Of a stretch of DNA of 64,000 nt, positions 32,747 to 44,394 are shown in pieces. The number at the start of each line of letters is the position of its first letter. The stretch's first letter is position 1. This DNA comes from Pezicula radicicola (taxonomy: Eukaryota; Ascomycota; Leotiomycetes; Helotiales; Dermateaceae), in the NCBI GenBank assembly GCA_003008705.1, contig PDUO01000011.1, positions 921,956 to 985,955 on the forward strand. The letters are read 5' to 3'. Under the pieces are notes generated by a model. That model did not search any database. It was not told the origin of the DNA and was given only the letters and a program-made list of their open reading frames with translations. A program made the translations under genes and the position numbers.

Positions 32747-35707
32747 AGTAAGTATAATAGATCGTCCCAATCATAATCCTACTTGTTCCAGTTGTTCAGC
32801 TAATAACTATCCAGTGTCTCTACTGCGGCGTGTCTCTCTACGCAGGTCTGGAGGCGAGTCCCCTATAACGCCGACGTCCTCCAGTTCCCTATTCCCTGAC
32901 CTGAAGATAACCAACACGCACTCGACGATTCCTGGATCTCCACGGACTAGTATTAACGATTCCCGAATCCGTACCGTGTTGAGACAACCTAAATCGTCTA
33001 AACTCCGATCTGACAGTATTCCTGGTAACAGGAAGAAGACCGATACTGGCGCTGTCGATACGCGGTTGTTGGAAAGACCCCAGAAGCCAGATTTCGACAG
33101 AAGGGTGGATTTGGAGGCGAGTGCGAGTTACAATGTGGACAAGGAAACAGTTTTCGCGCAACTACTACTTAAGAGCCATGGCGCTGAACCGTAAGTTCAA
33201 ACCCTCCCGATAGACAAGAAAGACAATATAGCCAAATGCGTGCCGCACAGCGGAGGATCCCCAGTCCCCTCAAGGTTGCCTAACGCAATCCTGCAGCTTA
33301 CGGCCGCCATTCTAAATGTGCTGCCTTTCTTGAGCTGACAAGCTGAACAGAACCTCTCCTAAAGATACCGATAAACAGAACTTCTGGGCATGGTATGTCT
33401 CCTCTAATGGCTGGTTACTTTACCGCAGCTAACACTTCCTTCTTTTCCCTCAGTCTCCCCTTTGCAGTCAGACGACAAATAATCAGCTACCTACTCCCAG
33501 TTGAGTCCCGGAAGATCACGCTTTCGCCGTATTTCGCAACAAAGTACGCCTACCATAAGGAATATTTTGCCAATCCATGGGACGTACTCGAGCCAGTAAT
33601 GGACCATTTGGCCTCCTTTCATGCCCTGCGTGAGGATGCTCTCACATATTTCTGGTCTCATTTTCATTTCCATGTAACACTCAGCCATGTCACTGGGCCA
33701 GCATTCAGTCCACTTTCTCAAGTCCGTATTTGAACAAGGCAAGCTACTGAAATCAGAACTAATCTTGGGACTAGGTCTGGTTACAGAAATATCTCGATCG
33801 AGTGCAGCACCTGACTATTGAATTGGATCTTACAAGATTTGATGGTAGTGAATTTGCAGAAGCATCTTTAGTCAAGTACGACATGGAAAAGATGGAGAAG
33901 CGAACTACGGATATTGTTACCGGCTTGTCGAAGAGACGTGGAGTAACCATTATGACCGAGCTGAACATCATGTGTAGACGTTACAATGGATGCCGCCCAT
34001 TGGAAGATCTCAAGAAATCCGGGTGTGAAGATCCAGGTAAGTTTTGAAATCCTGCCAGATATATATCCTGACGCTCTACTAGCTGCAGTCCCCTACTGCC
34101 CTGATGAGACCTTGTTGTTCTGTGATGTCTTTGGACGTCTGCGAGGTTTACTCCTCTATTGCCGCATCGCTGGATTCTCGAATGATTATACAGAGTTAAT
34201 GTTGGGTATTCTGTTTGAAAATGGCGGAGATCAGGTTCAAATGGAGCAACCACGCGAGCCTGGTTGGCCAGAAGTTCCCACAATTCCCCCAGATCACATT
34301 ATTGCCTCAATTTCCACGAGCCAACCATCGAGCCACCAACCCAGCTTTCTAGAACCCATTTCGGAACATGGTGTACCTCATCCACCCACTTCAATTACGT
34401 CTTGCGAAACAGCTTCACATGCTAGAACACGAACAATCAGCTCGTCCAAAACAGTTGAGTCCTCTAATGATGGGGAGTTGCAGAAATATCCACCGTCTCT
34501 ACCAGCAGATCTCGCCAAAAGCTGGGATGAGTTCCGCAAGGATGGACTGCACCTTAGATCAAGTCTGCGGCTAGCAAATACTGAGCAGAAGCCTTCACCC
34601 ACTCCACTCCCCGAGGCTGGAAATGTTCAAGGAGACGTAGAGATATTGCATCCGGAGAACATGGCCCTCTGTGATCTGAAACCCGATTCCAAATTGCCTG
34701 AAGCGCCTCAGTCGGTACATAACAACGAAGGCAACCTTGCGGCAACATACCAAGCCTTGCTGCCGTCTATGGAGAGGTTTTCTGAAGACAGTCTTGCAGT
34801 GGATGAGCCAAACAACGGGATCAAAGTTAAGCATGAATCTAACTGTCCAGACACCATCCGGTCAGCGCACGATTCTGACGATGATGATGTGTGCGCTTTT
34901 GATCCTACCTTTGAGTTTCCTGATGATACCCCGATGGAACATAATTCAGAAGATGATAATGTCTACACTTTCCAGCCTCCGAACGCTGAGACTCCGCAGA
35001 TAGAGAAGATCATGAATCAGGCTCCGACAGAACACGAAGATAAGAGGCCCAGCTTTGTACCTGGTAGCTTTGATGAGCCCCTGATTTCACTGGATCTCAG
35101 TGAGCATAACAGTTACACTTTCCAACCTGGAGTTGGTTATCAAGAACAAGTGGTTCAAGAACTAGAAACTGACGTATATACTTCACCAACTGGACTTGAG
35201 TACCATAGCCAAACTCCTATGCCGAAGGTACGCAGTGACAACATTTATAATTCCCCGAATGGAGCCGATCACCAGAAACATGCTTCTGATATGAGCCAGG
35301 TACCAGAAGATAATGCGTATACTTCCCCAACAGGTCTTCGGTATCACACAAAAGTCAGTATGCTAGAGCCACCCCAAGGCCGGGAACGCATTGTATCGCA
35401 TGAAAATAGAAGTGTGCCCAGATCGCCACACTCTATGAACAGATTGAACGAGCAAGATCCAGCCTTTTTAAAGACCCTGGAGGCCTTACGTTCGAACGCT
35501 ACGCCAAGAAAAGTATCATCTGCAATGGAGAAGCCTCTGACATTGTTAAATTCTGCAAATGTAGATAGATTTGAAGGAGATCGTAGTAAAGCTAGTATGG
35601 ACGGACGCAAACAGTCAGAGAGCCTCAAAGGCACGGAGAGTGGTGGAAAGCGGAGGTACTTGAAGTTCATTAACAGGCTTAAGGGTCGATCTGAGGCAAG
35701 TTCTTGA
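32747..35707 (+). CDS. F-box-like protein with C-terminal short repeats; start codon split by an intron
   Basis: Exons are 32747 (A of the ATG, plus 5' leader), 32815-33190, 33351-33392, 33454-33721, 33775-34036 and 34089-35707, giving 855 residues. The initiator codon is A|TG: AAGA ends the leader exon, a GTAAGT...CCAG intron spans 32748-32814, and TG begins exon 2. There is no other in-frame ATG for about 200 residues, which supports this start. Residues about 138-165 (LPFAVRRQIISYLLP) look F-box-like, followed by a conserved globular region to about 330. The rest is disordered and contains about six copies of a (D/N)xxYT(F/S)xPxG motif between 34876 and 35370. The function is unknown; F-box proteins recruit SCF ubiquitin ligase, but that assignment is tentative. 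Confidence 0.72.
34876..35370 (+). repeat. Degenerate coding repeats, 21-49 residue spacing
   Basis: Within the F-box-like gene, motifs DDVCAFDP, DDNVYTFQP, HNSYTFQPG, TDVYTSPTG, DNIYNSPNG and DNAYTSPTG recur. The last three are spaced 69 and 72 bp apart (35171, 35240, 35312), consistent with a tandem protein repeat of 23-24 residues. Confidence 0.7.
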
Positions 35708-35891
35708 GAGTTACATGGATACTTGCATTTCGGTTTTGATTGATATTGTCTACCTAGCTATAGGGCATGTTCTTTATATTGACAAATGGAAATCCATAGT
35801 AGCTGTTAGTCAGTATTATTGACTAGCACCAAAGAACGCCTACATAGTTGGGAGTTGCAAGAACAGTGCCATACCCTGGGGTCGCTGTTCT

Positions 35892-38106
35892 TCAAGCAAC
35901 TGTCCCACCACCAGTAGCGATCTCCTGAAACTCATTAACATTCCCCTTCCCCGTCCCATCGACTGTATTAATACCGACCACTGTCTTACCATCAACACTC
36001 TCCGCTCCCTTGCTGCCATTATCATCATCACCAACTACCTCAACCTGCCCCTTCTTCCTCTCCCTGACAGCAAGCCACTGAATAGCACATATACTAATCA
36101 ACGCTGCGATGACGAACCCAAAAGTAGCCGAGAATCCACGTCGAAAAGTAGGTGCTTCAGTTTGCGGAAATATGACAATGGGAAGCCAAGCTGCTACTGC
36201 ATATTGAAGTCCATTCATGCTGCTGATGACTATAGCACGTTCTTCGTTGTCACTGGCACAGATTTCGTTGGCCCACGTGTAGCTAATTGTTTGATTGTCA
36301 GTCAAAATTGGAGATATGGAATTAGAGGCGGGAATAGGTGGAGGAAAGAACACACAACACAGCCGTCATTAGCTGAACGCCATCGGTTAAGAAGGCGAAT
36401 TCTTTGAGGGAGACACTTGGGGCTAGTTTAGAATTTCGGTATTAGTTATACGTCTTTTAGAAAATCCTAGGAGAAATAAGACATAATTTATGAGTAGCGC
36501 GGCATGTCTCAGAAGTGTGAAAATGTTGAGAAGTGTCACAGCACCCAAGACAGTCAACAAGAGGACAAAAATGAACCGGATTTACGAACGCCAGACTGCT
36601 AAGATGCCGTTGGGTATTAAGCCGTATGTCTACACAAATATCAGCAACACGAGGTTGTGGTTTGGATAAAACGTAACTTACTAGTGGACCAAGAACAAAG
36701 GCCACACGACTTCCGGTATAATCAGACCCAAAGCCCCATAGGACAACGCAGAAGGCCGAGATTAGGCTCGTGCCGGTAGGAATTATATTTCGGAGTTCAA
36801 CAGAGAACTTCTCTGATTTGAGCCAGATAGCGAAATAACTACTTGCTTGACAGCTAGTTCCGTATAGCTAAATAAGATGTCATTAGTTGGTTACAAGATG
36901 CGTGTAAATAATGGACATACAATGTACCCTGTAACAAGTCCCCACCACCTCCACCTGAACAGAATTCGCTTCAGTTTAGCAAACGTGATTGGAACCGGAG
37001 CAGCTTTGCCAGCTTTCTCTACGCGATCTAGCGCTATGCTGACTTCTTCTTTCGTGAGAAACCACGCTCGGGTCTTGTGTGGCGTATCAGGAAGTAGGAG
37101 TACTGTCGCTAAGCCTACTGGAACTGTCATGCACTAATTGATTTAGTTAGTGATGCTAACTTTGGAAGATAAAAAGATTATTGCGTACGCCACAGACTAT
37201 ATACAGCCACCGCCAGCCAGCAAGACCGGCGTGTCCATCCAGGTTCTTGTAAACAGCGGCTTGCTATATTGCCATTTGTCAGTCAACGCAATGGCTTTCA
37301 GGAGCTCTACTTACAAGATAGCCACTGAAAGCGGTACCAAGCGGCGCGGTCATATGAAAAATAGCAATTCGTTTGGCTTCAAAAATGTTAGCTGAAATGC
37401 ACAAGCCCTCTTTTTCGCGTCGACTAACCCAACTCTGTCTTAGTGTACCTGATCATCAAAGTCAGCTCTCTCACAAATTCAGCAGACGCAAAATAGAACA
37501 TACCAAGATCCCAAAACGAACAACATACAGGGAAAGAAGCTACTCTCGAAGAATCCAACCAAGAAACGGAAAGCATATAGCTCATTCACGTTCTTCATTC
37601 CGGCTTGCGCAAAGGTGAAGGTCCCCCAAGCAATTTCCATAAATCCAAGCCAGTACGAAGGACGTACATATTGAATAATGACTGTGGAGGGGACTTGCAT
37701 CGCAGCATACGCACAAGTGTAGGCAGTTCCCTGTTAAGGTGTGAGTTAAGGTGCCAGTCGGACAAAAGTACGAAGACACTAACAGCATAAGTATACTGGT
37801 TTCCGTACATGGAAAGATCCTCTTGCATGCCGCTAGGTTCTCATTAACAGAGACTCTCATTTTTCTTTGGGTTGACATGAGCATACCTAACGTATGCATT
37901 TGCAAGATTTCCTTGGTCTAGATACTTGAGCTGTTGTGTCCACGATTTAGTATTGGTTTTGTTAAGTAGCACTCGGTAACACTGACGAAGAAGCCAACAC
38001 ATCCGATAGTAAGGATAGAGAAATCAAGCTTCCTGAGAAGCTTCCGCTCCTCGGCAGACTTCAGATGGGTATCTGTGTCCCAAATAAACGATCTGAACTG
38101 TGGCAT
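35892..38106 (-). CDS. MFS permease, Dal5/Tna1 (anion:cation symporter) type
   Basis: Twelve exons on the minus strand: 37987-38106, 37887-37930, 37784-37832, 37504-37730, 37429-37448, 37315-37391, 37189-37263, 36921-37133, 36682-36867, 36590-36629, 36356-36422 and 35892-36282. Joined in frame they give 502 residues. Family landmarks are [70 protein letters not shown] and [17 protein letters not shown], typical of the allantoate/nicotinate/pantothenate permease group. It is expected to be a plasma membrane importer of a small organic anion. Oddities are a 20-bp exon (37429-37448), a 40-bp exon, and one long intron of 167 bp (36423-36589) whose donor GTTCGT is weak, so exons 10-11 are the least certain. 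Confidence 0.82.
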
Positions 38107-38758
38107 CGTAAGTCTTCCACATGCACGAATAGAAGAGACTCAACCAACCGACTTCTTAGGTCTCGAATGCTCCATTGTCGCCATCCTCACTCGTGCAAGT
38201 CAGTTGAAACATAGAGGAAGAGCAGAAAAGAAAGGGACGGAGAAATTGACAAAGATCATCAATATGTATTGCCTTATCGCGAGTAAGGATCACGCAAGAG
38301 CATGGAAGTGGAATGCCGCATGGCTACATCGGCGTTAGTCTGATAAAGTAGCCAAGAAGTTGCATGGATGGCCTGCAGTGCGTGGCAATAATCATTATCA
38401 TGACTCTCGGAATACCGAAGAGGTAGAGAGGGGTTTGTTATAGGGAGCGGGGAGATAACGTGCGACTTGCATGTAAAGTAGAAGCATCACGTGTGACAAC
38501 CTTACGAGAATGTTAGCGAGATCAAGGAGAGAGAAGAGAGAGGTCTTGAGTGTGCACAACGAGATACTGCACCGATCCTGTCGTCGTGTTAAGATCAATA
38601 TATATTGTTTTCCGTAGATCCCGTCTCTGCTATACAAACCGCTAGCCCAAAGAAGACCACAAGCGCCATGCTCCTAAGCTTTACAAAATACACTGCAAGC
38701 ATACTGTAAGTATTAAAAAATATATAATATCATCGTAAATCATGGCTTTCTTTGTCCA
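38107..38758. other. Intergenic region
   Basis: The promoter side of the MFS permease. No gene or repeat is recognised. Confidence 0.5.
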
Positions 38759-40341
38759 TTACTGGGAACTCTCTTCGTTTATCCTCTGTTGGCGAGGAAC
38801 AACAGGAGTGCCTGAATCGACAACAATCGAAGGCAGAGATGCGAGTCTCAAAGAGGGCAGCTGTGGTACTCCTCCAACTCCGCGCGAGGAGGTTGCAGAG
38901 GCACCGCTGCTTGATCTCCTCTCATAATTAGGCCGTTCATCTGCAACCATTTGGTTAACACGACTTGCTGTTCCAGATAATGACGAGTCAATAGAAGGCC
39001 CTTCTCCTCTGTCTAATACGGGACTTGAGTAATCAGGCGGGGGCTCTTCAGGAGTGACTTGAGGTGGCACCTCTCCTTGAGGTGTATCTAAAGAGATATT
39101 CTCGTAATCTGGTGGACTATTTGGGGGGAAATCTTCATTTTCGTGGTCTATGATCTCTGGGCTGCTTCCTGCTCCTGTGCTTACCCGTCGTAATGGGCTA
39201 TCTGGTCTTGAGTTTGCTCTCGATCGAGTCAATCTAGGTGAGGGTAGGTCGGAGTTCATGGTGTCGATGCTTATAATAGAGCCTGCGCTTCGGTCTCTTC
39301 TATGTCTGCTGCTTGCTGCTATGCTGGCAGCATCTCCAAGTAACCCCTGTCTCTCGCTCTCTTCACTATTGGCACGTAATCTGGTCCCATCATGCCGTGC
39401 CACACCCAAATCACCATAAGAGACCGATGAAACGGAGCGCAGCCGTTCAGCCTTCAGTCGTTCGTGTTCCGCTCGAAGCTCAGCTACACTCCTCCCAGCA
39501 CTAGCAGTTGTAGCGGCTCTTGATTGATTCTGTAGCTCCCGTAGAGCAACCCAATCGCTTCTTTCCCGCGCTTCTCTCCTCAGTCTTCTCCTCTCCTCAC
39601 GCTCCTCGTTTTCTCGTCTCCGTGCAAGTCGTACTTGGTATAGTGCCTCCATCTCCTGATCACGCCGCATTTCTTCCTCGTCCGCTCCCTCCGGAAACTC
39701 AATAACTGTATCTATACCAGCCCTCTCTCCTTCCCTCCCTAGTACCTGTTCATTCTCTCGTGCGCTCATGTGGTACGCAGGTAGCGTCATAACAGACCTA
39801 ACACTTGTATTCCTATCCACTCCTACTGCTGCTGCTGTATTGGCTGCGGCTGCAGCAGTTGCGGCTTCGAAGTTCGCAGGCGGTTGGCCGTGCCGCGGTC
39901 GTTCTAAGTGATCCGTTGTTTGCGGTAGTCGTGAGGATCGTGAAGGTTCCCATGCTTGCCAACGTTTCTTGAGAAATTGAGTAGGTAGATATCTAGGATT
40001 TTTGTGTTTCCGTCGCACAACTCGGCATGAGAAGAAGACCATAATAAGTACCACGAGTACAATAAACACAATCAGGATGGGCTGTAAGGGCGCTGTCAGT
40101 GCTGGTGGGACTAGATAGCCCAAAGGCGGTTCACACATACGATTATGATGCTGGTCTTGCTCCCAGAGGTAGAATTGTCGGGCTGGCTACCCTGTGCTTG
40201 CTGTGCTTGCGACAGAGAAGTACTACTAGGACTTGAAGCACTCGCAGTGCTTGTGCTGTTGCTGCTTCCTCCATTCCCCCCGGTTGGATTCGAGCCGCCA
40301 CCCGGAGCTTGGCGGCGCGACAATTCATTGAGAATATACAT
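38759..40341 (-). CDS. Single-pass membrane protein with two PPDY motifs
   Basis: Exons 40141-40341 and 38759-40081 on the minus strand give 507 residues, with the start at the ATG at 40341. The N-terminal 60 residues are Gly/Ser/Thr/Asn-rich and likely extracytoplasmic. One membrane helix (about 63-85, ILIVFIVLVVLIMVFF) is completed by the splice and followed by CRVVRRKHK. The long cytosolic tail has a charged coiled-coil-like segment (REEERRR-type, about 215-250) and PPDY motifs at about 390 and 415. PPxY sequences bind WW domains of Rsp5/Nedd4 ubiquitin ligases, so an adaptor role like Rcr or Ear1/Ssh4 proteins is plausible. That is inference from motif and topology, not homology. I do not recognise the family. 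Confidence 0.75.
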
Positions 40342-42120
40342 TATTACGCTCGTGAAGCGTCTTGATCGCTTGGTTCATAGAAACAAGGGAGTTCGAGATC
40401 TTTTGAGTGCATTACCAGTCGTTCAATAGCCGCTGACGCGAGTCTTGGTCTGCTGTTGGGTAGGCGGCGTTTAGCTTGCCGTCAGCATCGTCGCCCAGGC
40501 GATTACTGTACAAGTACGTACTCGGTCGAGGTGTCAATGGTGGTTGCGATGGGAAGAAGCTGCTGAAAGGATGACGAGAGATTATGGGGCGAGGTGAAGA
40601 ACCCAATTACCAAGGTACTACTGGTGGTAGTGAGTTTTGCAAGCCCGTTCTCCGTACTGTTCCCCAACCGGGCGTGGGCTCAGCTCGCAGAAAGAACTCA
40701 TATCCAGCGTTCAGACGGAGTGGCGCCGTCAGCCAGTCGATTGCTTCTATTGCGTGGAGCAAATCAACATCCCTGTTTCTCTCGTATTTAAGGACGCAAA
40801 TGTGGCTGGGGATTCTGCGCCTCACATAGATGTATTTCCTCTGGATCTGCACATAAAGAGATGACAGTTATCCACCTCGTGCCTGCTCACAAGTGTCAGC
40901 AGTGTCCAGACCTTGGACCACAGCCTCTTAATCCCAGACGTCCTTCAAACACCCTCTACCTACGTAGGCGGCGACGATGATGATGCTGTAACTCCAGTCC
41001 TGCCGGCTCATTATTATTATTATCCTCCTTTAATTTTAGCTTTATATTGCTTTGTTACTGTAGCCGACAATCTTGTCGTGATACTTTTCTTATTCCACTC
41101 ATGCTATCATCCTTCGATAGGCTGCTTCGTTCAGCACCTTTTGGCACATCTCCGGCCTGTCGGTAATGTCTCACCCGCAATATTTTACCGTGCTTACCAA
41201 CCCCTTTTCCTAAGCGAGAATGTCACCAGCCAGGTACAGGTAAAACACCTAATATTTAGGCATCCGCAAAACAAGGTACAATCTCAAGACAGCAAACCAT
41301 GGTATCATATTAACTTAAAGCTGCAAAATGATACTGATCCTTCATAAATTATGGATTGGACTTATGGAGCTCTGTTCGAATTTTCCTTTTCAAGTTGAGG
41401 AGAGAAGTTGAAGGCCTGAGACAAGCGAGCAAGCGAATAAGGGGAACTAGTGCATATAAAAATAAATATCTCCATTGCTGCAATACCCAAGTTGCCGACG
41501 GAATCATCGGAAATAATCAAGACTAATATCAAATATAATGTCGCATCACTACTAAGAGTACCACTAGAAGTTCACCTTCCTAAGACGAAATCCTTAGAGC
41601 TCCACTCATCTTGTTGATAATATAGCTTAAAAACAGACTGTAAATCAAACCACTAGTCCTAACGGTAAGAAAATGCTGAGCATTTTCTGCTGTTGCCTGC
41701 ACGATTGCTGATGCACAAAAGCTATCTGCTACAACATAGCTTTTTCCAACCCACATCAGACATTAGAGCTAGTAGAAGGTTGTGTCATGGATGTTTTTTC
41801 GTTGCCGTTTTCATGGAATTACTATCACTTGCACAACCACTACCTCAACAATAAAGTTTTATAGTAATTCTCGGATACTAACTATCACACGAGTTGAGTA
41901 CCTAACAATGTCCTGCTGTTGTGGCCTACACAAAGCAGGTTTCGTTTTAACAGTTCAACTGTATTTTCAGTAGTGTATCTACGAGAACTCCGAGTCTTAT
42001 TACATGCCCTTCTACCACCTCAATTCTCTGTTCGATTAAAATAGTGATGTAGCAGGTGGTTTATGTAAGCGAATCATTGGTTTAATATTTTACTTATTTA
42101 TTCACTCAAATAGTGCAACC

Positions 42121-42326
42121 AAGTTGTTTTAAGTTACCGAGTTTTTTTTTTAGTACCTGAGCTGCTTTAAGTCACCAAGTTATATATTTCGGGACTCTAA
42201 GTTGGCTTAAATTATTAAGTTGTTGTAAGCTACTGATTTATTTCGAGTTAATAAGTTAGTTCGAATCTCTGAGTTGTCTTGAGTTACCAACTTGTCTTGA
42301 GTTATCCAACCGTTTTGAATAACTGA
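42121..42326. repeat. Degenerate 19-20 bp tandem array, about 11 copies
   Basis: Units follow the pattern AAGTTGTYTTGAGTTACCG with many substitutions and small indels; the best copies are near 42250-42310. The GAGTTACC core is shared with the array at 722-796. Confidence 0.75.
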
Positions 42327-42849
42327 GATATTCTGGATTGACTTTAGACTAGGTCTGAAAATTTTCTAGCTGGAATTTACTGAATTAAGTTCAGTGTTGC
42401 AGTACTAGAGGAGAAGTTAACTAAAATAGCGCACACTAGAGATAAATACTACTACGCATTCAGACATATAAACTCTGAAAAGAACCGTACGACCACTCAT
42501 ACGCGCACAAGCATCGCCTCTAACACAAGAATCGTATCCACCCGCATACGTTTAGCAACAGAGTTTTATGGAATTTCATAAAGTTGAATATACTCTAACA
42601 GGCCTAACCCCCCTTGATTAATTAGCCCCTCCTTACGGAGTAGTATTTCCGGAATCAATCGGAACAGCATATTATTTTATGGGTCACTTATTCAAAAATG
42701 TGAATATATGTATTCGACCTTATGAACAACTCTAGTACTTGAATAGGAGATTATTAAGCTTAAATACAAAATATATACTTAAATATATAAAAGTAATAAA
42801 GTAAATTGTTTTATCACGTGTACGCTAACTTATTATATATAAACAAGTA

Positions 42850-44394
42850 TACGAAGGATAGATTTTAAAGTAATGGAATAAGGTCCAAGCGTTTTTGCTT
42901 ATGTAATACACTCCGAATAGCTTCAAAATAAGTTAAAATTACCTCTATTTCTAATAGCAATAGCAATAGCAATTAAGCCTCTATCCATGAAATTTATTGC
43001 CTCCCTCATCATCTAATATCCTCTGATTAATATCTATTTGCCTAGAAACCCATTCCCTTATTGTATCCTGACTTATTTTCTCCTATTCGGTATACCATGC
43101 TCTTTCTGTCTATTCTAAAGTATGAGGCCGATTCCAAGTATTTGTAATAGCTATTCTCATTGGTATCCAAGTATACTCAATTGTATTCATATCAGGCGAA
43201 TTCCCAATATATTCATGAAGTAGATAACCCTTCTGCTCGAATAATAAGGTTGTGTACTGACTTATATAAGATGGGGCTCCATCTTGCTGAAGCATAAAAG
43301 GTGGTAGATCCTTTGAATTAAGCTCATCCATAAATGGAATAAGCTTAGGAACAACAACCTCTTGATGATAGCGTATAAAATCAATCCCACCCTTGCCCTT
43401 CTCTCTCTTCATCATCTCTTTCTTCCAAAACACCTCCCAAGTTGCAGCCCTTCCTGGTTTCTTTCTACTAAGCCTTTCCTATTTAAGAGCATCGGCAGCT
43501 TGTAGACAGGCCCATTCTGCTTGTTTATGTAGTAATAGAACTGCGTTGTATTTGTCTATAATACCCTGGTATTTCGTTTTTTCCTCAGGTGTTTCTTTAT
43601 AGTAGACATAGCAAGGGCCTTTGAAATCGTACGAAAAACAACCCCAGAACATTGCCTCACTATAGTTATTGTACCTAACTTCGATGCAGTTCTTGTCGTA
43701 CTTATTATCTGGCGTCCGTGATATTAGATGTCTGCCTCGGTGCTCTCCAACAAGTATTGCAGCCTCATCTATCTATACCACCCTCTTCCAATCATCTAAT
43801 GTCCAGTCCTTCCTAGATAGCGCAATCTCATATCGTTGGGCTTCTTGTATAGCTGTAAGTGCAAGCTTCTTCGTAGGTTTAACTCGGTTTAGATTGCGGG
43901 CTTTCATCTCTTTCTGTACTATCGTCTTAGAGGCTGTAAAACCAAGCTCTTGTGATATATCATATTGGTGTATCTCTCGATGATGACGATCCTGCTCAAT
44001 AGTATCCTTTATACGATTCCCATCGATTTCAGATAGTATATAGGGTCGCCCTGACTTTGCTTTAATAGCTATGCGGTCGTGTATCGAAGGAGGAGGGAGA
44101 TTGTAGGCATCGTTGTATATTTGGATGTTGTCTGACTGATTCCGAATTCGATATACTGTAGGTAATTCGATCCTAGCTCTCTTTACAGCTGTCTGAATAG
44201 GTAATCCATCATCAAGTCGCCCAAGGAGGGCTCCCTTATCACTCTCGTCAATATATGGGTGTTTTGGAGGCATTGTAATAGCTAATATATGGGCTTGAAG
44301 TCTAGAATAGTGTTGATTATCGTGAGATTTTAAGTGATTACATAAGTAAAAACGCTTGGACCTTATTCCATTACTTTAAAATCTATCCTTCGTA
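42850..44394 (-). mobile_element. Tc1/mariner-type DNA transposon, defective
   Basis: It is 1545 bp long, flanked and bounded by TA. The inverted repeats are 58 bp (42850-42907 and 44337-44394) with a single mismatch, and begin TACGAAGGATAGATTTT. It carries one transposase frame on the minus strand (42981-44273) broken by TAG codons. The ends are shared in part with the MITE at 7853-7970. Flanking DNA is AT-rich. Confidence 0.93.
42981..44273 (-). pseudogene. Tc1-like DD34E transposase pseudogene
   Basis: From the ATG at 44273 the frame runs about 430 codons to TAG at 42981-42983 without frameshift, but with TAG stops at 43773-43775, 43479-43481, 43110-43112 and 43083-43085. An N-terminal helix-turn-helix region (about residues 1-110) is followed by the catalytic core. 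The first Asp is in IDEAA just after the first stop (codon 43767-43769), the second in LQQDGAPSY (43281-43283), and the Glu in NTIEYTW (43176-43178), with 34 residues between the second Asp and the Glu. The triad is intact although the gene is dead. The spacing between the two Asp (about 161 residues) is longer than in classical Tc1. All stops can arise by C-to-T or G-to-A change (CAG or TGG to TAG), as in RIP. Confidence 0.9.

Noticed and set aside
40913..41347. Possible 144-residue protein on plus strand
   Set aside because: No ATG start, low-complexity beginning and no motif; lies in the AT-rich island.
43110..43433. Separate minus-strand gene
   Set aside because: Same frame as the upstream transposase and carries its second and third catalytic residues; it is a piece of the interrupted transposase.
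42850..44394. LTR retrotransposon
   Set aside because: Ends are inverted, not direct, with TA duplication and a DDE transposase; no reverse transcriptase or primer-binding site.
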